Below, piece after piece: positions 57,233 through 64,000 of a stretch of 64,000 bases of DNA. Source of the DNA: Oscheius sp. JU75 (lineage: Eukaryota; Nematoda; Chromadorea; Rhabditida; Rhabditidae). The translations under genes were made by a program, and so were the position numbers. The notes below the pieces were generated by a model that ran no database searches, was not told the DNA's origin, and saw only the letters and a program-made list of their open reading frames with translations. Location: positions 5,840,501-5,904,500 of the forward strand of contig JASJZC010000002.1 of the NCBI GenBank assembly GCA_037178855.1. Direction: 5' to 3'. Position 1 is the stretch's first letter; the number at the start of each line of letters is the position of its first letter.

Positions 57233-57340
57233 TCTCGACATGTCCTTGCAGGAAGTTCCTCTGTATCTAGTGTACCCAAGAGACCAGACTGTTGGGTAGA
57301 AGCTGTCTAACCCTACGTCATAAAATGAACAAACAGAGAT
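57233..57340 (+). repeat. Dispersed repeat C, copy 2
   Basis: It contains CGACATGTCCTT, AGGAAGTTCCTCTGTATCTAG, GTGTACCCA and AAGCTGTCTAACCC..CGTCATAAAATG, collinear with 53095-53205. Confidence 0.6.
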
Positions 57341-58066
57341 CTATTAAATGGTGCATTCAATTAGCCAAAAGCCTTCGAATGCACAGGACCGTGATAACCC
57401 TCATCACTGGAATATGATAAAGTGGAGCTTCTATGAGGCCCTCTAGCTCTGGCTAACTAAATGCTCTAACTAGGCAGGCACAGGTGAGCCGGAGACGGAT
57501 AAGAAGGTGAGGAGTTGACCAACGAAGTGACATACAGGAAAACTTGTTGGCAGCCCAATTTCACGTAGACTGTTGGCTCTTTATAGTTTTCAAGAGTATC
57601 TTTCGTATATCAAAAAGTTTCAAAGCAGAGAGGCCTGAGCACCATTCGAAAGTCAGCTCTGATATCTTTGTTTGGACCTCGAGTAGCTCCTACGTTCCTC
57701 ATCGAACAAATGATGTGGCCCATTCCAAAAGCTGTATGGCATAATTTTAGGAGCTGAGAAAACAGAAAAAGTCCTGAGTCTGACAAAAAGGGCAGCCTCT
57801 GGCTAATGAGTAGAAAGCAACAAGTATTCGGCTCCCCGGGGGCAGAGAATGATTTTGGCTGGCTAGCTCAAGTGATTTATCGGCACATAAAAAGCGGGAT
57901 GCCGAAAGAGTAAACGAAAGATGCCCCCGGTTGGAAATCGGGCTTGTGAGTAACGAGGAGATGGGTAGCCACGCAAATATAAGATGCGATGAATATTGGA
58001 GCAGATGGATGAGTCGGAGGAGACAGCTTGGCGACGCGGAAAGTCTCTACTGGATGGAGACACGTG

Positions 58067-58263
58067 GTCATTATACTTGGGAGACTTGACTCGAACCGGA
58101 TTCGACTGAATAAGGCATACATTGCTCAAACTAAGAGAAAATCGGACGTTTATCATTGTGGAAACGCCATTTTAGCGCATTTGGCTCGGCTCGACTCGAA
58201 CTATACCTCGAGTCAATTTCGAGTCCGTCTCGGAATTGAGTCGAGTCGAGTCGAACAAGTATA
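58067..58263 (+). repeat. TCGAGTC-type dispersed repeat, copy 2
   Basis: It begins GTCATTATACTTGGGAGAC, passes through CTCGGCTCGACTCGAAC, CGAGTCCGTCTCGGAATTGAG and triple GTCGA units, and ends GTCGAACAAGTATAGTGG. It is longer than copy 1 (16805-16892), which lacks a central ~100-nt section. Confidence 0.7.
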
Positions 58264-58737
58264 GTGGTCATGCAGACACCTGCCGAAAATAGATCCGCTG
58301 AAGCTCAAATGAAAAATGAACAACCGGACGATGCCATTTGGACGGAAACAATTATACAGGACAATGGCTTCGGAGCCGCAATCGGAGGGATTAATTCGGG
58401 GTAAAAGCGCTTCGGAGTTATCAAAAGACCTAATGATGGCAATTATGAGCTAGTATGGGAGCAACACAGAGTTTGGCTGGAGACTAGAGTATTGAAGAGA
58501 AAGTCTAGAGAGAGGCGATAGTTCATATGACTGTCTTCATCTTCTACCTTAACGTACCGGATCGGTGAATATGCAGTCACTACCGTAGTGGCAGAGAAAC
58601 ATCAACTCTGTTCTTTCCATTTTCAACATGCTGCCTAAAAGCAGCTTCACCGCAAACTATTCTTGTTCTAATGTATGACTCTTTCCAAGAGCAACTCTTT
58701 CTATCTCAAGCCTCCGTTGACTTGCAAACTCTTGGCA

Positions 58738-58845
58738 CTAACTAATTGCCAATAACTTCAAGCTTCTGGCTTATGATTATGAACGAACCAACAAACAATA
58801 AGACAGAGTCCTCCACAGAAACCATCGCGCTTTAGATAGTAGAGA
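58738..58845 (-). repeat. Family E dispersed repeat
   Basis: ACCAACAAACAATAAGACAGAG, then TCCTCCACAGAAACCATCGC and GCTTTAGATAGTAG. The minus-strand start CTACTATCTAAAGCGCGATGG resembles the start of family A. Confidence 0.65.
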
Positions 58846-59324
58846 TCTCAAATTGACTTGATACGTCAAGTGATGTCAATTCAACTTGAGGAGTTTTTCT
58901 CAAAGTGCGATAGTCAGTAAACATATTTCTTCCGTTGACTCCACTTGTTAGCTTCAGCTCTTCTCTTAGATAGGTGTTGCAACCGTTCCGAGCATCGAAC
59001 TAATTACGACAAAAAATTATTATGACGTCCTTATGTTTACCTTTAGTTTGCATTGGCTTCGTAGTAACAATGGGCTTTCAGTGACTTCATTGGGACAAAA
59101 ACCAAGATCTAGAGCGCACCCAAAGTCGACTTGTCATCCAATTCAAGCAATAACTGTTTCTGAACAACAACTTCTGGACAATCAATTTAGGCCTAACTTG
59201 TTGCGTTCCTTCGGGGCGTACCTGCTGTGTCCCTCCTCCAGTAAAATGATTGCTAAAGAGCACTGCTTATCAGTTAAACCCACTTCCCACACTTTGATAC
59301 CGCCCCTCGAACCCACCTCGACTT

Positions 59325-59480
59325 GTTAGCCTGCGCAAAAAGTGTTGCACACTAAATGCAAAAACGGCTTCAGACACACAGACGCACACAGTCTTTTGGG
59401 CTTACCTTATTTGCCTTGTTTGCACTAGATGATTGGCTCGCTTCTGTTTCGGGGCCACGGACAAACAAACAGACAGAGGC
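59325..59480 (-). repeat. Family E-related repeat
   Basis: GCTTCAGACACACAGACGCACACAG..TCTTTTGG resembles 1138-1172. CTGTTTCGGGGCCACGG followed by ACAAACAAAC resembles 44380-44405 and 61918-61945. Confidence 0.5.
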
Positions 59481-61543
59481 AATTTGGCATAACGCCACTT
59501 TGCGTACCTGAATTATGCACCACCTTGTGCGCCTTTTCTTTCGAGATTTTTTTTAGGTCTTCTCATTTTTCTCGTGTCCGCAAAAAAGCCCAAAATACAC
59601 TTGCTCTTTCGTTTGCAAACGTCAAGGCAAATGAAGTGTTGACACTCTAGAGAATCATTTGTTTCAAAATTGTGAATATTATCTGGAACCAGGCATGATT
59701 GCCAGCATACTGTTCGAACGTTTCCAAGAATCGAGTACCTGCACGACTCTCTGGAACAGACAGAGAAAGACAAACATTGGGCTATCAATTCAAAGAAGAA
59801 CTGCGTGTCGAAGGAACAGACGCTAAGAGCATTAGAGCGAAAGATGGCCCAGTACGAGAAAGGTACAACCGTCTATAATTTCCCCAAACAACCCCTCTAC
59901 ACTACTAGGTTTACGTCGGCCATAATCCGTAAATTGGCGCAATTACAGAGCCAAGAACGCTTCCTCAAAACTTCACAATCTGAAAAAAATGGATTTGAAT
60001 AATCATAAAGAATGGAAATACCTTGACCGTAAGCCTATACATCTCAAAATCTCCTTGTCCTGGAAGTTTGCTATTAACAGAGAGTAATAACTTGCAAACT
60101 CACATTACCGAGCCCTACGAAATTGAATAGGCTGTCAGAAGAAGTAAGGAAATGCCCTCATTCTTCCAGCTCGGTAAGTTCCTAAATAATAAACGATCGT
60201 GAAAAAGAGAGAGTTGTTTAAAAACAATCTACTCACAGTGCTCCAAGATCACTCCAAACATGTGACTTGGATGCATAACTTTGGCTAGTCTGAAACTAGT
60301 CCTTTAGTTAAAACTTTTAAAAGGTAAAAGAAATGCGGGAAAAGGAAATGAACTCACGCTTTATAGAGCTCATTAAAGTATGCATTCTGAATTGTACCAG
60401 AAAGTTGACAGTATTTAGGGCTCATGCCACATTTTTAGCTTGCAAAACACAGATTGGGTCTGCACGACCATGTGTGCTGCGAAAAAAAAGTAGTGATTTG
60501 ACATCCGAACAATATTGTTCTCACTTTTTTGTTTTATTATATCTCGTTCTTAACACTCATATTGTTCTCTTTTTTCTTTGACTGGAAGCAAATGACCCCC
60601 TTTTAATTACTCTTTCCCACAAATACGAGTTACAGGGTCTGCACTGAATTAAAGGAGCTTTGGAAGGCAAGACAGGCCTCGTAAGCAGAAACTACCACAA
60701 GTAATTTTTTGAACAATGAAGTTTTTTATTTGCTGGGTAGACAGCTATTGAAAACACAATTCATTTATCACTGGAACGTCATTGGGCATCTCTCTCACAG
60801 GTGAAAAAGTAATATCTCAGTAATAAAAAATTATAAAAAGAATTTAAAAAAAAAAAAAAGATGCTCCGAACGATGGTGAATAAACTCTTTTTAGAAAAAA
60901 AACATAATCTATGACCTTTTCAAGCTGAACATCCTAAACGCATACTTGAGACCAAAATGGAGCTTTGAAAATTTTGGAACCGGACCGGGACCAAAGTCGG
61001 CCCAAACGCACATCTCTGAAACAGAGAACAGAAGTAGGTTATTCACACACCTCCTCATTTTCAATCGTTGTAAGTAGCTTTCTGCTTACAAAAACTGGCA
61101 GCATCCGTTCGCTTATAAGTTAGCACAAACTCAAAAAAAAGGTAAGTACAAAACGAAATGTCATACGAATGAATAGCAGTGTCCATTGTATGTACTCTGC
61201 TTTCGGGACGTTTATTTGTGTGATATATTGAGCTGATAAGACATAAAAACGTTAAGGATTATTGCGGGATGAAGCCAATACCCTCCAAATAAGGCTGATA
61301 AGAAAGGACACAGTCAACCATGACTGTCTTGCTCTTAAGCCATGAAGAAGAAAAAATATTCAGAAAACTTTGTTCAAGACACTTCGATAAACAATTTGTC
61401 AAATTTGGGACACAGGGCGCGAAAAAAGTTAGTGGTCATATCTGAGTGCGTGAAAAAGCCTGAATCCTAACTAACATTCTATTCTAATTTCAAACCTCTA
61501 GCACACTCTTACCAAAAATGACCGCAGTTCAGAAAATTTCATA

Positions 61544-61822
61544 CTAATCAGACCATATCGCACAGCTCTTGTTCAGTCCAGTCGTAGTCTCATCCATTAT
61601 GGCTAGATTTGCAGCTGATTCCGAGACGGCAGCTTTCAACAAGTTTTTGAGTTCTTCAGTGGTTTTTGACTTTTTTTTGAGGGGATTCATTTCATCCTTG
61701 GCATTCTCGAGAGTAGCTGTCAGATCCTGGTTTGTTTTGTCCTTCTCCTCGATAGCCTGATCGTTGGCCCTCTTGAGCTGTTCATTTTCAACATTGGTCT
61801 CTCCAAGAGTAGCATTTACTTC
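61544..61822 (-). CDS. Coiled-coil protein fragment (terminal exon or pseudogene)
   Basis: A 92-codon open frame on minus begins at a usable acceptor (AATAAG) and ends at a stop at 61544. Heptad-like, highly charged sequence (NVENEQLKRANDQAIEEKDK, LTATLENAKDE, TTEELKNLLKAAVSES) is typical of a coiled coil and of real coding sequence. No ATG or upstream exon could be found within the adjacent repeat (61905-61980). It is either the last exon of a gene whose other exons I could not see, or a retained fragment. No family can be named, because coiled coils are not diagnostic. Confidence 0.45.
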   Translation of the reverse strand, partial: EVNATLGETNVENEQLKRANDQAIEEKDKTNQDLTATLENAKDEMNPLKKKSKTTEELKNLLKAAVSESAANLAIMDETTTGLNKSCAIWSD

Positions 61823-61904
61823 CTTATTTTACCTTGGTCTTTCCATAAATCATAGAATGCTGTTTTAAGTAATATTTAGTCCAAATCCTTTGCTGCAGCT
61901 TTCA

Positions 61905-61980
61905 CTGCCTCGTTTCTTTTTCGTGGCCCGGGAAAAACAAACAAACATCCAAACAGTCCGCCACAGAAACTATCGCTTAC
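61905..61980 (-). repeat. Family E dispersed repeat
   Basis: TTTTTCGTGGCCCGGGAAAAAC, AAACAAACATCCAAACAG and TCCGCCACAGAAACTATCGC are in family order. Confidence 0.6.
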
Positions 61981-62244
61981 CCAGGGACTGTGTCTGATGA
62001 ACGAGGAAACGAAAAGACAAGTAAATACTGAAAAAAAGGCAGAAATGTAAAATTTGATTGTCTTTGATTGTCTAATGGCCTGGCCCGCTAATTAGTTTAG
62101 CGATGGCTCACACCCATTGTCTATAATATCTTCCGGATTCTTCTCTCATAAAATCTTTTTGAAGTTTCACATGCCACAGAAATGAAATCAGTTCTCTAAT
62201 AATCAAGTCATTCAGTTCATATGTACTAGTTCTTGTAGTATCTC

Positions 62245-62315
62245 TACTATATAAAGCGCGACAGTTTCTGTAGCGGACTCTGTTTGGCTGTTTGTTTGTT
62301 TGTCCAGGAGTTTTG
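62245..62315 (+). repeat. Family E dispersed repeat (5' end, opposite orientation)
   Basis: CTACTATATAAAGCGCGACAG, TTTCTGTAGCGGACTCTG and GTTTGTTTGTTTGTCCAGGAG. It lies downstream of the Cys-loop channel gene. Confidence 0.6.
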
Positions 62316-62556
62316 TTGTCCACAAACATTTATTGTCTAAATAGGTTGACAAGTCAACTTTGGTATTGCCAAAATTATGTATTGCCAAAAAAGATTGAGC
62401 GTCAAATTTTGAGCATCATGAGTATCATTGTCAGAAAACTGAAATCTACTCATGTAAAAAGCTCGTTTAATTCACAAGAAGAAGCACCATTAGGGAGGAC
62501 GAAAAAACTCTGCTCTAAAAGAGCTACCTTATTGGTTCAATGTACATAGAGAGGGA

Positions 62557-63974
62557 TTAAAAGGCAATGATAATAGCTCCAATGACGTAGATGACCAACG
62601 TGCCAAAGGAGGCGATATTGTTCAGAGCGGCGTGGATTTGCAGCCAGTCGGCAGTAGCATCCTTGCCCGAGGTTCCATCGGTTGTTGGTTCAGCTTCACT
62701 TCCACAGCAGAGATTGGCATTGAGGACCGAGGCAAGAAGGGTGTAGCGGTGTGCTAAAATCATAATCTAAATAAGGAGTGGCTAACCTGGAGGTAGTTTA
62801 CGGTTTACACGAGCCATAGCGGCGATGAGAACAGTGATGATAAGACTGACAACAGTCACGGTCATCGTAAAGGCGTAGAAAATATCTGAACTGGTAAGAG
62901 GGATCACGAAGAGAGACTCACAGATTCTGGGGACATTGCCTCCGAAGCCGACTTGAGGTGTCTTGTCGGCCATGAATTGGAAGGACATAAACTGGAGAAG
63001 GAGGGCAAACATCTTCACATAGACCTGGAAATTTTGTTTGAAAATGTGAGAGATAGAGGCAGACGACTGTTCAGACTAGTAAGAGCCACCCACCTGTTCT
63101 CTGAACTTTCCAAAGAAGGGAGCAATCAGAAGGAGCAGGGCAGAAATCAAGACAGGGACGGTCAACTCAATGGCTAAGGTGGTCGAACGACGTCGAGCCG
63201 TGATACAGACTTCCAACTGTTCGGCTCTGAAATATACACTCCTTTTTGGACAATCCAAAACACACTTATTGTCTCCTTCCTCAGTAGTTTTCCTAATCCA
63301 AGATTGGTCAATGTGCCAGTTGCTTCTCAGATTCGAAGTGTCCAGTTCTTCTGAAACGAATTCTACTTGGGATATTTGAAAAACCGACCGTCCTTGTTCT
63401 CCAGGAAGTATTTAATGTATCTCTTGTAGAGAGTCGACTGCATGGTGAAGCAGCAGTGCTTGATGTCCTACACGATAATTGTATTGAAGCTTAAAAAGTC
63501 TCTCTTACACTAGGATATTCAGTGTAGTCCGCCTCACATTGGGCTTGCATACGGAACTCGAGTCTGGCTGTGACGTTGCCAGTGTTCTTGGCTTTGATGT
63601 TCTGGAAAGAGACGTAGTCGGCAGACTGGGCAGCGGTCTGGTGTCTGGAATTGTACGGATCAGTTTTGGGAGAGGAAATAATTGTAAGTATCCGATAAAT
63701 CGGTACAGTTGGCTACCATTAAAATCAGCTGTTGTCACTATGGCTGTCAAAGTGTTAGCCTATACTTGTCAATCTTTTCCGTAATCTGCTCTTTTGTATC
63801 CTTTCGGTCATCGCGACCTTATTGATCCCTATTGTCACGGCTAATCAGTCAAGCGACCGGTTAAAATCAAAGAAATACGTGAATTGATCCTTACCAGTCC
63901 ATTCCACAACTAAAGTCCCATGACTCAGTACTATTCCCCACAAACTGTCCAATATACAATCCCGACTCTGGTTT
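62557..63974 (-). CDS. Cys-loop ligand-gated ion channel subunit, 3' part (5' end outside window)
   Basis: Exons, lower coordinates last: 63974-63895, 63817-63760, 63644-63509, 63467-63389, 63350-63266, 63226-63094, 63024-62922, 62885-62787, 62753-62557. The Cys-loop is CEADYTEYPSDIKHC, with exactly 13 residues between cysteines and the YPxD core. TM1 is TTLAIELTVPVLISALLLLI, TM2 LLLQFMSFQFMADKTP, TM3 FYAFTMTVTVVSLIITVLI and TM4 FGTLVIYVIGAIIIAF-stop. The TM3-TM4 loop is short. TM2 lacks the usual Leu/Ser pore pattern, and the YxCC agonist-loop cysteines of nAChR alpha subunits are not seen, so this is a divergent orphan-type subunit. The 63760 donor reads GCTAAC, a possible GC-AG intron. The first two exons are less certain. 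AATAAA lies at 62334-62329. Confidence 0.82.
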
Positions 63975-64000
63975 CTAAAGGGCAAATATGGGAGAGTTAC

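Larger units (their letters stand above)
56430..61543. other. Repeat-rich intergenic region
   Basis: No gene is supported. The frame at 59805-60000 (LRALERKMAQYEKG) looks exon-like and precedes a GTACAA donor, but it starts with GTG and has no partner exon. Identified contents are repeat C copy 2, the TCGAGTC-type copy 2, and family E copies. Confidence 0.5.

Noticed and set aside
1-64000. CRISPR array, prokaryotic operon or phage content
   Set aside because: Spliced eukaryotic genes throughout; no regularly spaced identical repeats or Shine-Dalgarno-type gene packing.

Overview
This is a eukaryotic window, most probably from a free-living or parasitic nematode. The evidence is the gene content: a patched-related (PTR) protein, a C6-type secreted cysteine-rich protein, nematode-style BTB/BATH proteins and a divergent Cys-loop channel. 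The gene structure agrees: GT-AG introns, many only 35-45 nt, with short pyrimidine-TTTCAG or TTTTAG acceptors. The species cannot be named from sequence alone. Gene models below were built by hand from reading-frame continuity, splice phase and family motifs. Exon phases were checked arithmetically for nearly all of them.

Layout. 0-15 kb: sparse small genes (Tyr-rich secreted peptides on minus, a cornichon homologue, an unrecognised protein with YxxP motifs, then a cluster of tiny secreted cysteine-containing proteins around a shared promoter). 15-19 kb: repeat-rich, no convincing gene. 19-34 kb: dense. It holds a single-pass membrane protein, then BRAP2 (RING/UBP ubiquitin ligase) and PINK1 in tandem on minus, a 5'-incomplete casein kinase 2 beta gene head-to-head with PINK1, and a zyxin-family LIM protein. 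33.4-38.7 kb: repeat-bearing intergenic DNA. 38.7-48.8 kb: a patched-related protein on plus, then two BTB-domain genes and a truncated, mitochondrial-type alanyl-tRNA synthetase on minus. 49-56.5 kb: a tandem duplicate pair of SUZ-domain genes, a Ser-rich protein, and two secreted proteins on minus (one with a Ly6/three-finger-like C-terminus). 56.5-61.5 kb: repeat-rich. 61.5-64 kb: a coiled-coil fragment and the 3' part of a Cys-loop ligand-gated channel that runs off the right edge.

The non-coding DNA carries several dispersed repeat families that can be aligned by eye within the window: a ~200-nt family with four copies and a relative sharing its 5' end, tRNA-like elements with A- and B-box-like blocks (three inside introns), and three further two-copy families. 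The most notable protein observations are a PINK1 whose catalytic HRD motif reads QRD, a ~480-residue AlaRS with a presequence but no editing or C-Ala domain, and two uncharacterised signalling-like proteins.
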